A stretch of DNA of 64,000 bases from Clostridia bacterium (GCA_900770165.1 CAAGJJ010000175.1:42406-106405), one strand, 5' to 3'; positions 42,777 to 52,356 are shown, numbered from the stretch's first letter. A program made the numbers and translations. The notes: generated from the sequence alone by a model not told the origin.

Positions 42777-43253
42777 ATGAATCAGAGAAAAGCTGAAAAG
42801 TTAATGATAAAAGAAAGTGAATTAGTAGATAAAATTAATGAATATAAGCCGGAATTTCGGGCAAATCTTTTAAAACATGGACTTGTAGATGAAAATTATC
42901 AATATATTAAGGAAGAATATAAAAAAGAAGCTGTTAAATATATGCCTCCTGAATATGCCAAGCTTTGTAAACAATTAAAAGCTGTAAGAGCTAAAATGTA
43001 TAAGATGGCTTTACAGGAAAAAAAGATGGTTATGAAAGCTTTTAATTTAACTGAAGCAGACTGGGATGCTTTAGGAGATGAACCTGAACAGGATGAAGAT
43101 AATACTCCCCCATGCCATGAAGGTATTAAAGTATCTGAAGAAGGTTTAAGAAAACTTGCACATCTTGCCGGATTTGATAATCCTGAAATGGCTGGTAAAG
43201 ATATAATACTGACTAAAAAAAATAAAAAGAATAAATCCGTAGAACGTATCTGA
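42777..43253 (+). CDS. Unknown accessory protein with tail
   Basis: A 158-residue charged helical protein starting three bases after the previous stop. No recognised domain; an acidic patch (DEPEQDEDN) lies in the middle. It ends KKNKKNKSVERI, a clear example of the recurrent tail. Its TGA (43251-43253) is in the same frame as the TnpB fragment that follows. Confidence 0.75.
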   Translation: MNQRKAEKLMIKESELVDKINEYKPEFRANLLKHGLVDENYQYIKEEYKKEAVKYMPPEYAKLCKQLKAVRAKMYKMALQEKKMVMKAFNLTEADWDALGDEPEQDEDNTPPCHEGIKVSEEGLRKLAHLAGFDNPEMAGKDIILTKKNKKNKSVERI

Positions 43254-43265
43254 TTTTATTATTTT

Positions 43266-43928
43266 TTGAGATTTTTAGGCATCCATAATCTCATGACATG
43301 TTTCAATTCTGACACACATGAGACTTTTATTGTTGGCAGGAAGTATCTGACACTTGAACATTTTTATTACAAAGAAATAGCCAGAGTGCAGTCTCAGTGG
43401 TATACACAGCAGTCAGAAGCCAATATAAAATACCCAAAGAGTTCTAAGCATATTAAGAAACTATATGAAAAGAAAAACAATGCCATAAAGGATTATTTTC
43501 ATAAGATTACCAGACACATTGTTAATTATTGTATATCCAATGACATACATACTGTGGTAATTGGGGATATAAATGGCATATGTAAAGATAATACAAAGGA
43601 TGATAAATTTAACCAGCAGCTTCATGCTCTTCCATATAATAAAATTTACAACATGCTGGAATACAAGCTGGCTCTTGAGGGTATAAATTTTGTTAAACAG
43701 ACTGAATCTTATTCCAGCCAGACCAGTCCATTAGCTGATGAGGTCTGCAAAAAGAATGCAGTAAAATCTAACCGTATATACAGAGGCTTGTATGTTGATG
43801 GAACAAATATCTGGAATGCAGACTGCGTGGGAGCTTATAATATCCTAAGGCTATATTTAAAAAATAATGCCACAGGATTAAATCCTTATGGCATTAAAGT
43901 TCCGAAAGTTATAAAGGTAGCTGTGTAA
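43266..43928 (+). pseudogene. tnpB: N-terminally truncated TnpB (IS605 OrfB family) fragment
   Basis: About 220 codons align by eye with the RuvC-like half of Lachnospiraceae-type TnpB. LGIHNLMTCF stands where LGIDNLATC is usual, so the first catalytic Asp appears to be His; RuvC-II region is HTVVIGDING; the last motif NADCVGAYNILR keeps its Asp. The N-terminal ~170 residues (wedge, recognition part) are missing and there is no ribosome binding site. It is separated from the preceding stop by four codons in the same frame. It is most likely a dead remnant, although the open frame over 220 codons is notable. Confidence 0.8.
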
Positions 43929-44311
43929 AAAGCAGTATTGGTATCATGGACATACCACCAGTGTATGATATTTGTACTTTATAGAACAAGTACTGTTACT
44001 GGATGCTCGGTAACTCAATTGCCGAGTAGTTCACGATTAATAAGAAATAATGTATTGCATAACTGTATGTACTCTTTACTTTTTCTTCCTTTCTACTATT
44101 TGGTATGGATGGATACAGTTATTGTGAACGGAAAAGGAGCAGGTAACACTGCTCTTTTTTTGTTGTCTGAAAATATCTTTTTTAAGACTGTTGTTAATAT
44201 AACGGTCTTATTTCTTTTAAGCAATCTTGTAAAAGAGACAAATCATACAATTTTAAAATTTCCATTTTTGTAAAATAGAAATATAAAAATAAATAACAGG
44301 TGGTGGAATTT
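43929..44311 (+). other. Right-end remnant of an IS605-type element, terminator and leader
   Basis: CTCGG (44006-44010) and CCGAG (44022-44026) form a hairpin followed by TAGTTCAC, as expected for the right end of IS200/IS605-type elements. At 44135-44161 GAGCAG/CTGCTC plus seven T is a plus-strand terminator. The remainder to 44311 is AT-rich and includes ACAAAT...ATTTTTGT inverted repeats before the next gene. A 111-residue reading frame here has no coding character. Confidence 0.6.
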
Positions 44312-44785
44312 ATGAATAAAGAAACATTAAAGAAATTTTACAACCTACATAAGAAAGACATTCATACTGCCTACAGTACAAAATATGCAGAAAGAACGAA
44401 TGAGCAGCAGAATTTAATCCGGGCATTTTCAGATATGTATAAAGAAGTATTTGACTGCCGACCAGTATATAAAAAAGATTTACAGATACTTGAAGATAAA
44501 CCGCCTATGAGATATATAGATGCACTTAATCTTTTAAAATCTGCTATTGATTATCATATAATACAGCTTTCTAAAAATGGTAATCCTATTGTGTATCGGG
44601 ATACTGCTGCTACCCTGCCTGATGGAAGGGAGACTAACTGGTATGAAGAAGATATGGAAACACTGGTACATGAGCTTATGTGGGATATTAATGCACAGGA
44701 TTTATTAAAAAAGATGATACCGGAAGAAAAGAATCCTAAAACAATCCAGAAAAATAAAAAGGAGCATGAAGGACATGAAATTTGA
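44312..44785 (+). CDS. Unknown accessory protein with tail
   Basis: A 157-residue protein; the ATG at 44312 follows AGGTGGTGG. It has a helical N-terminus and a central segment YRDTAATLPDGRETNWYEEDMETL. No recognised domain. It ends QKNKKEHEGHEI, related to the tail of the NADAR protein (SKNHGEHEL). It overlaps the next gene by 11 bases. Confidence 0.7.
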   Translation: MNKETLKKFYNLHKKDIHTAYSTKYAERTNEQQNLIRAFSDMYKEVFDCRPVYKKDLQILEDKPPMRYIDALNLLKSAIDYHIIQLSKNGNPIVYRDTAATLPDGRETNWYEEDMETLVHELMWDINAQDLLKKMIPEEKNPKTIQKNKKEHEGHEI

Positions 44786-45191
44786 TAATAAAGATATAAA
44801 AATAAATATTTCAACTTATTCAGATAAACATTTATGTATAAGTTTTGAATCAAATCGTGAAGGATTTGGAGAACCGATTGCAGTTATTACCAAGGATTTT
44901 AATACTTCACTTCAGCCTTATACACAGTTTATTACAGATAAAGAAATTTTAAAGCTGCTTGAAAAAGAAGATTTAGGATTACTTGCAGGAACAGGAACTA
45001 AAAATGAAGACACATACCCTTTAATTTTATTTAATCCACAAAAATTGATTGAAGAAAATGCTGAAGGATTAGAAATATATGAACGGATTAATAAATTAAC
45101 GGAAAATGATAGAAAAGATTACATCATGCACTACAAAGCCGTAAAAAATGCAAGAAGAAACAGGGTGAATGAAATTGAATATGGACAATAA
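44775..45191 (+). CDS. Small unknown protein, weak DUF4313-like pattern
   Basis: A 138-residue protein; the ATG at 44775 has AAGGAG ten bases upstream, while the ATG at 44766 is too close. The pattern of strands with a Gly-containing YPLILFNPQKL segment is weakly like DUF4313 proteins of conjugative elements. The C-terminus is basic (KAVKNARRNRVNE). It overlaps the next start. Confidence 0.6.
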   Translation: MKFDNKDIKINISTYSDKHLCISFESNREGFGEPIAVITKDFNTSLQPYTQFITDKEILKLLEKEDLGLLAGTGTKNEDTYPLILFNPQKLIEENAEGLEIYERINKLTENDRKDYIMHYKAVKNARRNRVNEIEYGQ

Positions 45192-46044
45192 AGAATATAT
45201 TGAATTAAGAAAAAAAGTTGAAGAATCACTTAGTAATGCTGATACTACAGTGCTTTTACATGTTAATGACTTAGGATATAAAGGTGAATTTAAGTATACC
45301 AATATAAGCAAGCTCTGTAGCAGTATAGATGATTTTCTTGATATACAGGATTTTATATATGGTTATTTTGATATCAAAAATGAACAGATAGAAATTAAAA
45401 CACTTGAATTGGAAAATAAAACTTATGTCCTTAAAGAATTAAAGCTTGAAAAAAGTGATATTAAGAACCAGAAAGACTTTTTTAAGGCATTTGATAAATT
45501 CCTTGAAGATACTGGCATTAATTTCAAATTACAGAAAGGCATTGGATGGAAAAATTATATTACTCCCCTGCTTAAGATGTATATGTTTGAACGTAAGAAT
45601 AATACTGATAAAAAGATAAATGCCCGTATTTTTTTTAATTATGACAAAATCGGTAACATAGTAAATATGGAAAAACTGTATCAGATGCGATATGAAGATG
45701 ACTTAAAAAAACTTACATCCGGTACAGTTTCTAAAAATATGCCGGATATAGATACAGGTCTTGATAAACCTTTAAAACTTGATTTAGCTAACTATACCAC
45801 ATATAAGGATATGGTAAAAGTTGATAAAGGCTTAAAGGCTTTGTGGAAGAATGATGAAACATATCTTAAAGATAAAGCAGCTTTTTTAATAAGAGTTGAA
45901 GATAATCTGGGAATCAAGGTATGCAATATTTTTAATCAGCTTATGCTTAATAATATAGACGCTGAAATAAGCATGATGAAGAACAAATTACAGGATAAAA
46001 CCCTAAGTAACAAAAATAAAGAAAATAAGGAGAAAAGCTTATGA
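45181..46044 (+). CDS. Unknown accessory protein with Lys/Asn tail
   Basis: A 287-residue helical protein. The ATG at 45181 is better placed to GGGTGA than the one at 45169. No recognised domain. It ends LSNKNKENKEKSL, strongly Lys/Asn-rich. It overlaps the start of the pseudo-exonuclease gene by four bases (ATGA), so the two are translated together. Confidence 0.7.
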   Translation: MDNKEYIELRKKVEESLSNADTTVLLHVNDLGYKGEFKYTNISKLCSSIDDFLDIQDFIYGYFDIKNEQIEIKTLELENKTYVLKELKLEKSDIKNQKDFFKAFDKFLEDTGINFKLQKGIGWKNYITPLLKMYMFERKNNTDKKINARIFFNYDKIGNIVNMEKLYQMRYEDDLKKLTSGTVSKNMPDIDTGLDKPLKLDLANYTTYKDMVKVDKGLKALWKNDETYLKDKAAFLIRVEDNLGIKVCNIFNQLMLNNIDAEISMMKNKLQDKTLSNKNKENKEKSL

Positions 46045-48383
46045 TGTCAAATTTTGCAAATCCTTTCCTTGCACAGGCAAAGGATAATGATGGAAATTTA
46101 AAAATGCTTGAAGATACAATAAGAAATCATAAGGATTATTGTATTTTTGGAATTGCAACAACAGGTATAGATGATGGGGAAACTGAACACTACCCTACTA
46201 AAATTGTATTAAAGAAAATGAAATATGATGTAACAGCAAGATTATATGCTGAAGATTACAGCCTTAACCTGACTGTTAAAGCACCTGACACAGCTGTAAG
46301 TGCTGCATTAGAAAATGAGCGTTATGATGCACTTAAAGAAGCAGGTATTGACAAGGATGATTATGTAAAAGGTATTAATGTTAAATCTATTAAAGAAGCC
46401 CAGAATGAAGTTAAATACTTCTTATCTTCTCTTGGTGATACAGTAATGATTGCACAGAGTAATATAGATTTTTCAAAGAAATATCTTGAAAAAATCGGAT
46501 GTGAAAACATCATCAATAATAGAAATGTTATTGATTTTACAAAACTTTTAAAAGAATATTTTGAAGGCAAGGATGATTCTTTAAAGAGATTTTCACTTGA
46601 CAGCGTATCTAAGTATATAAAAGCACCAAGTCTTACAGAACCGGATTTATCAGTGAAAAAGGTAAAACTTGCAAATGATATCATTACATATATCGGAAAG
46701 CAGGAAGATATTGTAAGCAAAATGGCTGAACATATACAGGCTGAAGATAAAAAGAAACAGGCTGAATATGATGCATTTGTTGAAGAAGGCAAAGCAAAAT
46801 ATGCTAATTCAAGCTATAAAGATAAGTTTGATATGCTTGTAAACAGAAGTAATTTACAGACAGATGTAAAAAATCAGAAGGACTTAAATACATTACAGGA
46901 CACATTAAAAAATAATAAGGACTATTGTGTATTACAGATTGCCACAACAGGATTTAAACCAAGTGAAGCAGATATAATCAAGCTTACATGCATTTATATA
47001 AAAAATATTGATGGTAAATACAGACCGGCTGATAAGCTTGAATTTAATATTGCTGCATCTCCACAGAATATCATTAAAGCTGAAAATAATAAGAGCTATG
47101 ATTATTTTGGTGAAGCGGGTATTGATTTATTAGCTTATAAGAATGGTGATTATATTTCAAAAGAAGCTGCCGTAAACAGCCTTAATGATTTTTTATCAAA
47201 ATATTCATGTACACTTGTATGTGGAAGCGGTACTGATTTCACCAAGAGATTCCTTGATACATTAGGACAGATTAAGTATCCGGAATGTGTAGACTTTAAT
47301 CAGGCTCTTAAGGAGTTTGAATACAATGCCATTATGGAAGGCTTATATGAGCCTATAGCCCTGCCTACTAACTTTAGTCTAAAAGATGTATGTGAAGCAA
47401 GAAAGAACGCTTTTGGAATTAATTATGACCTTACAGGCACATTTAATAAAGCAAAGACTGTTGCAGTTCTTGTTAATGAAATAAACAAAAGCTTTGAAGG
47501 CAGATTAAACCCGGTTTTAGTACAGGATAACATTGTTGCAGACAGCAACATTAAAACTGATATAGATGAAAATTTAATTATGCCTGATTCAGTAGATACA
47601 TCTGATGAAACAGATGAAATATCTGAAGAACAGGAAAACGAATATGAAGCTGATGAAGTCTCAGAAAACGAATACATTGATTATGGTGAAGACTATGGTG
47701 AATACCGTCATATGTATGAAGATGATTATGAAGAAACTAATGGATATACATTTACAAAAGATGTAGCTGATTATGATATAAATGATTTAGATAATACAGA
47801 CAAAGAAGAATCAGCTAATGCATTAAGAGAACTTAAAGAAGAAAATATATCATTAAATAAAGAATCTGATACTACTGTTTCAAAGATGATGGAAAATGAT
47901 AACAATGATACTGTAAGACAGATATATTCAAATTTAAAAGATGACCATGTTGATATAGTTACCGGTGATGTAACTAAAATTGGTGAAGCTTCTATCCCAC
48001 ATGTATCCAAAGCTAAAGATGATGTTCCTGTTAAGTCTGAAAATACACCACAGACTACAATTGACTTATCTCCTATTGTAGAAGAACTAAAAGCCCATAA
48101 CGAGCTTTTAAAGGTACAGAATGAACAGCTTATATTACAGAATAAACAGACAAAAGAATTATTAGATGGATATAAAACTGAAATTAAAGAATTAAGAGAA
48201 CAGCAGAAAGCAGATAATGGACAGATTAGTAAGCTTATAGCTGCAATTAAGGAACAGAATGATATTTTAACTGCACAGGCTCAGGCTACAGTTAATACAG
48301 CAGAATATATAAACAATCATGGTTTTACACAGTATAGAAAGACTTCTGTACAGGTTAAAGATGAAAAAAATGTATCTGCTTAA
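46041..48383 (+). CDS. Tandem catalytically dead DEDDh exonuclease-like protein with coiled coil
   Basis: A 780-residue protein. Residues ~22-195 and ~282-450 are two copies of a DnaQ-like DEDDh exonuclease fold: both begin with a strand and xIATTG (37-42 and 299-304) where active enzymes have DxETTG, so the first two acidic ligands are gone in both. Later parts of the fold are kept (SNIDFSKKYL and GTDFTKRFL for the NxxFD motif, then FSLDSV and FSLKDV). An acidic linker (about 510-570) and a C-terminal coiled coil (about 680-760) follow. It may bind nucleic acid ends without cutting (inference). Confidence 0.75.
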   Translation: MMSNFANPFLAQAKDNDGNLKMLEDTIRNHKDYCIFGIATTGIDDGETEHYPTKIVLKKMKYDVTARLYAEDYSLNLTVKAPDTAVSAALENERYDALKEAGIDKDDYVKGINVKSIKEAQNEVKYFLSSLGDTVMIAQSNIDFSKKYLEKIGCENIINNRNVIDFTKLLKEYFEGKDDSLKRFSLDSVSKYIKAPSLTEPDLSVKKVKLANDIITYIGKQEDIVSKMAEHIQAEDKKKQAEYDAFVEEGKAKYANSSYKDKFDMLVNRSNLQTDVKNQKDLNTLQDTLKNNKDYCVLQIATTGFKPSEADIIKLTCIYIKNIDGKYRPADKLEFNIAASPQNIIKAENNKSYDYFGEAGIDLLAYKNGDYISKEAAVNSLNDFLSKYSCTLVCGSGTDFTKRFLDTLGQIKYPECVDFNQALKEFEYNAIMEGLYEPIALPTNFSLKDVCEARKNAFGINYDLTGTFNKAKTVAVLVNEINKSFEGRLNPVLVQDNIVADSNIKTDIDENLIMPDSVDTSDETDEISEEQENEYEADEVSENEYIDYGEDYGEYRHMYEDDYEETNGYTFTKDVADYDINDLDNTDKEESANALRELKEENISLNKESDTTVSKMMENDNNDTVRQIYSNLKDDHVDIVTGDVTKIGEASIPHVSKAKDDVPVKSENTPQTTIDLSPIVEELKAHNELLKVQNEQLILQNKQTKELLDGYKTEIKELREQQKADNGQISKLIAAIKEQNDILTAQAQATVNTAEYINNHGFTQYRKTSVQVKDEKNVSA

Positions 48384-48403
48384 ATACTTATAAAAACTAT
48401 CGG

Positions 48404-48433
48404 CTACCCACTTATTTTCAGGTGGGTAGTTCA
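48404..48433 (+). repeat. Solitary hairpin with IS605-type right-end pattern
   Basis: CTACCCAC (48404-48411) pairs with GTGGGTAG (48422-48429), followed by TTCA. The order hairpin, TAG, TTCA is the same as at the TnpB remnant right end (44006-44033). There is no transposase next to it. It could be a lone end of a lost insertion or a terminator with a poor T run. Confidence 0.45.
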
Positions 48434-48472
48434 TTATAAAAAATATTATTAAAAAATTCAGGAGATATAAAT

Positions 48473-49300
48473 ATGTATTATGCACAGAAAATAAAAGAAG
48501 ACGTACCTATAAGGGATGTAATTGAAAGCTATTATGGAACACAGCCAAGTAAAGGTGGTATACACTGCCCTAATCCGGAGCATAAGGATAAAAACCCAAG
48601 TGCCAGTATTAAAAATAACAGATGTAAATGTTTTGCATGTAATCAGAGTTTCAGTCCTATAGATATTGTAATGATGAATGAACATTGTGATTTTCCAACA
48701 GCATGTCAGATATTAATTGACAAGTATGGTCTTAATGAAAAGTTATATTCAGATAAAGAAGATGAAATGGTAAAAGGCAACCGTTTTAACTTCTACAGCA
48801 ATGAATTAAAAAATATAGGGTTACAGTACAGTTCTGAATTAAGGGATTTGTACTATGAAGCACCTGACCAGTTCTGCACACTTATGGCAAGAAAAATTGC
48901 TGATGGATACCAAAGATTCCAAGTAAGGCAATATGAAATAAAAGAAAATATAAATTATTTTAAAAATCTGTTAGGTGATGAACTTGAAGAGGCAGAAAAG
49001 ACTTATGCCCTATATAAAGATTTAAAGAAAAGATACGATATAGTTAAGTACTCTCCTAAACAGGGAGAACTTATGCAAGAGCTTATTTTATATCAGTCTT
49101 ATGAAAATGACTTGGAAACCTGTAATGAAAAGATAGAAGAAATCATGCAGACGTTAGCAAAGGTTGCTGCATATGAAAATACTTTAACAGATATAGATAA
49201 AGCCAAGATAAGAAAAACTGATAAAGAATTAAAGTCTGAAGAACAGAATGATACAGTTAAGCCTACAAAAAAGTTTATAGACAATAGAGAAATTTGTTAA
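48473..49300 (+). CDS. CHC2 zinc-finger (primase-type) protein without TOPRIM
   Basis: A 275-residue protein. The N-terminal 100 residues are a DnaG-type CHC2 zinc-binding domain: DVPIRDVIESYYG, then Cys32 and His37 in HCPNPEHKDKNPS, then Cys53 and Cys56 in CKCFACN, then IDIVMM. No TOPRIM catalytic domain follows; the rest is coiled coil. It may bind ssDNA templates and help priming on transferred DNA with a host primase or another subunit (inference). Confidence 0.85.
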   Translation: MYYAQKIKEDVPIRDVIESYYGTQPSKGGIHCPNPEHKDKNPSASIKNNRCKCFACNQSFSPIDIVMMNEHCDFPTACQILIDKYGLNEKLYSDKEDEMVKGNRFNFYSNELKNIGLQYSSELRDLYYEAPDQFCTLMARKIADGYQRFQVRQYEIKENINYFKNLLGDELEEAEKTYALYKDLKKRYDIVKYSPKQGELMQELILYQSYENDLETCNEKIEEIMQTLAKVAAYENTLTDIDKAKIRKTDKELKSEEQNDTVKPTKKFIDNREIC

Positions 49301-49315
49301 TTAGAGGTGATAAAC

Positions 49316-50299
49316 ATGGATAGAAAATATTATTTGATAAACAGTTTTGGAAAAGCTGTTGAATATGAACATGAACCAAGAATTAAAATACTTACAATGC
49401 AGGATATAAATAAGGCTTATAAGGTAATAAAGCCTGTAGTGCCTGATTTGGACGACTATACGCTGTGTATGTCAACCAGAGGCAGCAACATGTTATTTTA
49501 TAAGGAAATCGAACATGATGGTAAAGCAGATATAGTAGGATTCCAGCTTACATTTTCAATTGTAGATAAAGAAGAGCCAATTGACATCAGTTTATTCATT
49601 CAGAATAAGAGTAAGTTTACAGAGTTTTTACAGAAATATAGACTTCCTGCTGATGTGGAAGATGAAATGAAGACAACAAAAAATGTAAAGTTATTTAATA
49701 TAACAGAAAAAACTTATAAGGAAGATAATTTTGCTGAATATGTTAGGGAACATGAAGAACAGCTTGGAGAATTACAGGATGCATACCAGATGGAATTAAA
49801 AGACCCGCTTGCCAATAATAAGAGTTTATATTTAATGGCAACAGGTGAAAACTGTAATGTTACAAAGAAATCTGCCTTAGTATGGGCTATGTATAATACA
49901 ATAAAGCCTAAGTTATCAGAAGCCGGATATGAAAAGATATTATATGGTTATGATAAATGTGCATACATATCATTTATAAAAGATGATAAGGAATATCGTA
50001 TAAATGTATTTAAAGACAGACAGGATAATCCGGTACTTGATTTCAATGGATTCTTATATGCATCAAAAGGTGAAGATTTAGAAGAAGTATGTAATAAAGA
50101 AACGGATAACTTCTTAAAGGATTTTATCCAGATGGAATCAGAAGGTCAGATAATTGGTAATATAATGCAGCTTGGTGAAAATATATGTGACTACTGCTCT
50201 ACCAAGGATTTAAGTTATCTTACAAAGCCTGCGGTAACTGAAAAACCTATAGGACAGACGTATAAGGTTAAACAACAGGAACAGCTTAAAGTTGGATAA
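49316..50299 (+). CDS. Unknown accessory protein
   Basis: A 327-residue mixed alpha/beta acidic protein; the ATG at 49316 follows AGAGGTGA. No recognised domain. It lies 15 bases behind the CHC2 gene and is likely co-translated, so a DNA-processing partner role is possible. The C-terminus is polar (KVKQQEQLKVG). Confidence 0.7.
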   Translation: MDRKYYLINSFGKAVEYEHEPRIKILTMQDINKAYKVIKPVVPDLDDYTLCMSTRGSNMLFYKEIEHDGKADIVGFQLTFSIVDKEEPIDISLFIQNKSKFTEFLQKYRLPADVEDEMKTTKNVKLFNITEKTYKEDNFAEYVREHEEQLGELQDAYQMELKDPLANNKSLYLMATGENCNVTKKSALVWAMYNTIKPKLSEAGYEKILYGYDKCAYISFIKDDKEYRINVFKDRQDNPVLDFNGFLYASKGEDLEEVCNKETDNFLKDFIQMESEGQIIGNIMQLGENICDYCSTKDLSYLTKPAVTEKPIGQTYKVKQQEQLKVG

Positions 50300-50602
50300 C
50301 GTAGGCATTGATGAACATTGATTGCTTGTATACAGTATACAATACTCTACTTATGTGAAGTTGTAAATTGGAAACCACTACCCTACTGGCAGCCAGAAAA
50401 CCAATCCAACCTCCAAGGCAAAATATTTGAAAAAACTTCTAATAAAAACCATAAAAAGGCTTATATAAACAAGGTATTAAATTGAAAATTGATAAACTAT
50501 GAATATAAAGTTACTAATATCTTTGCTAAGTATGTTCTAATAAATAAACTCAGCAAAAAATAAGTAACATAATAAGTAAAAATAAATAGGAAGGTAAAAA
50601 TT
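50300..50602. other. Intergenic region with palindromic operator candidate
   Basis: No gene is seen. It contains the perfect palindrome TTGTATACAGTATACAA at 50326-50342, which is the same site as at 5368-5386 apart from the central base. Further on come an AT-rich stretch with ATAAAAAGGCTTATATAAAC at about 50453 and a likely promoter for the next gene, whose GGAAGG site is at about 50590. Confidence 0.5.
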
Positions 50603-52312
50603 ATGGCAGATACAACTACAACTGCTCCTATAAGTCCGGATGAACTTGCAAAAGAACGAAAGACTTTATGGGCTATATTAAAAGAATGGCTTGATAACTT
50701 ATTAAATGATAAGAAAGCTGTTAAATTATTTGGTGAGCTTAAAGAACAAATGCAGGATATGGCTGATGCTATTGATGAAAATGCCAACCGCAATGAAGAA
50801 GTTCTTGGCGAAATGGTTAAGCTTAATCAGGTAATGTATGATAAGATACATGACCTTGATGTGTCAGATAATGAGTATGAACAGAAACTTAATGAACTTA
50901 ATGACTGTGTTACAAAGCTCCTTGATGTAACAGAAAAAATCGGTAAGTCACAGGAACTTGCAAAGGAACAGGTGCTTAATGCTCTTAAGGATATTCCTGA
51001 TTTTGCAAAGGCTAATTATGAGCTTAAGGTTGATTATGATAATAACCCTAATCATGTATTGCTTATTAATAAGGCTGCGGTGGAAAACAGTGCTATTCCT
51101 GATGTTGTTCGTGTTATCCCTAACATGGATGGTACTATTTCAGTTGATACTATGGATATGAAGGATTTTAAGAAGGAATATGCAGATAAGGATATCCGTA
51201 CTATTAGCGAGGATAAAATCCGTGATGATGAAATTGCACAGCATTATGGTATTACAGACCGTCCTGTTAATGATATTGACAGGCTTATAGATATGGCAGG
51301 AATACAACTTAAAGATGCATTGCAGTGTGAGCAGGCAATATGTAAGAACCAGATTGAAATGTATAAGAGAAAGAAGCTTAATAATGAGCTTGCAAGAAAA
51401 GATTATCAGAATACACTTTCAGTACCGGCTTATGAGAATGGTAAAGAATATACTGAAGGCAATATAAAGCTTGTAAGGAATACGAAAAGAAGCCCTGTAA
51501 GCAATAAAATTGTACATGATAAGTTTACTTTTACGCTTGGAGACTGCCGTGTGGATTTTAATGTACAGGCAACAGGTGATTTTACAGCTAAGTTTATTCC
51601 TAAAGTCGGTAAAGATATCGAAATGTCTGATACAGTCAATGGAATTACTACAAATAAGAAGATGCGTGATGAACGCCCTGCTCTTACATTTAAAAGAGCA
51701 ACTAACAGTATTGAATTTGGTGATTACCACAATGTAAAGTATCAGCAGATTATTCATTCAGAACTTTTTAGAAATCTTCTTAAGCAGTTATATATTGACC
51801 CTGATGTTGTACAGGAGAAGATGGATAATACATATGGCAGGGTTGCCATGATTGCTACTGTTAAAAAAGAGCATATGGATAAGGTGTATAAAATCGAAGA
51901 TGTTCTTAAGAAAGCTAATCCGGGTAACATATACAGAAGTGAAAATGATACTACTTACATTTCATCACATATTGCTGGCACTGATAAAAACCTAATATAT
52001 GACTTTGACAGGGAAGGAAAAATATTTGGTGTAATGTTGCAGCAGGCTAATGGCGAATATAAACGTATCATTGACTACAGTAAGGAAGTCATAAGACCTG
52101 ATTTAATTGATTCAGATGTTGAAAAGGCATTTGATGAAATTGACAAGGTATTTAACGAAAGCTGGGGAATTGAAACAGAACCAATGAAAGATATTTACTT
52201 AAAGACAGTAGATAAAAACAACAAAGATAAAGATTTAAAGTCAAAAGATACAAAGGTAAATAAGTTAGAAGGCAATAAATACATTGATGATGATATGATG
52301 CCTATTTACTAA
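50603..52312 (+). CDS. Large unknown accessory protein
   Basis: A 569-residue protein with an N-terminal coiled coil (about 20-125, LKEQMQDMADAIDENANRNEEVL), a central domain with many Lys and Asp, and a charged C-terminus ending KYIDDDMMPIY. Codons use more GCT, GTT and CTT than neighbouring genes, suggesting high expression. No recognised domain; a structural or DNA-coating role is conceivable but not shown. Confidence 0.75.
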   Translation: MADTTTTAPISPDELAKERKTLWAILKEWLDNLLNDKKAVKLFGELKEQMQDMADAIDENANRNEEVLGEMVKLNQVMYDKIHDLDVSDNEYEQKLNELNDCVTKLLDVTEKIGKSQELAKEQVLNALKDIPDFAKANYELKVDYDNNPNHVLLINKAAVENSAIPDVVRVIPNMDGTISVDTMDMKDFKKEYADKDIRTISEDKIRDDEIAQHYGITDRPVNDIDRLIDMAGIQLKDALQCEQAICKNQIEMYKRKKLNNELARKDYQNTLSVPAYENGKEYTEGNIKLVRNTKRSPVSNKIVHDKFTFTLGDCRVDFNVQATGDFTAKFIPKVGKDIEMSDTVNGITTNKKMRDERPALTFKRATNSIEFGDYHNVKYQQIIHSELFRNLLKQLYIDPDVVQEKMDNTYGRVAMIATVKKEHMDKVYKIEDVLKKANPGNIYRSENDTTYISSHIAGTDKNLIYDFDREGKIFGVMLQQANGEYKRIIDYSKEVIRPDLIDSDVEKAFDEIDKVFNESWGIETEPMKDIYLKTVDKNNKDKDLKSKDTKVNKLEGNKYIDDDMMPIY

Positions 52313-52356
52313 AAAAATAAGCCTTGTAGCGGCAATTTCATATTGCTGCTACAGGC
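52311..52356 (-). terminator. Strong hairpin with T run on the minus strand
   Basis: GCCTTGTAGC...GCTACAGGC (52321-52356) pairs over its whole length around TTCAT. The T run is on the minus strand (seven A at 52312-52318), so it reads as a minus-strand terminator although it follows plus-strand genes; it may also stabilise the 3' end of the plus transcript. Confidence 0.5.

Noticed and set aside
43938..44273. 111-codon frame after the TnpB fragment
   Set aside because: It crosses the IS right-end hairpin and a clear terminator and has no site or family resemblance.
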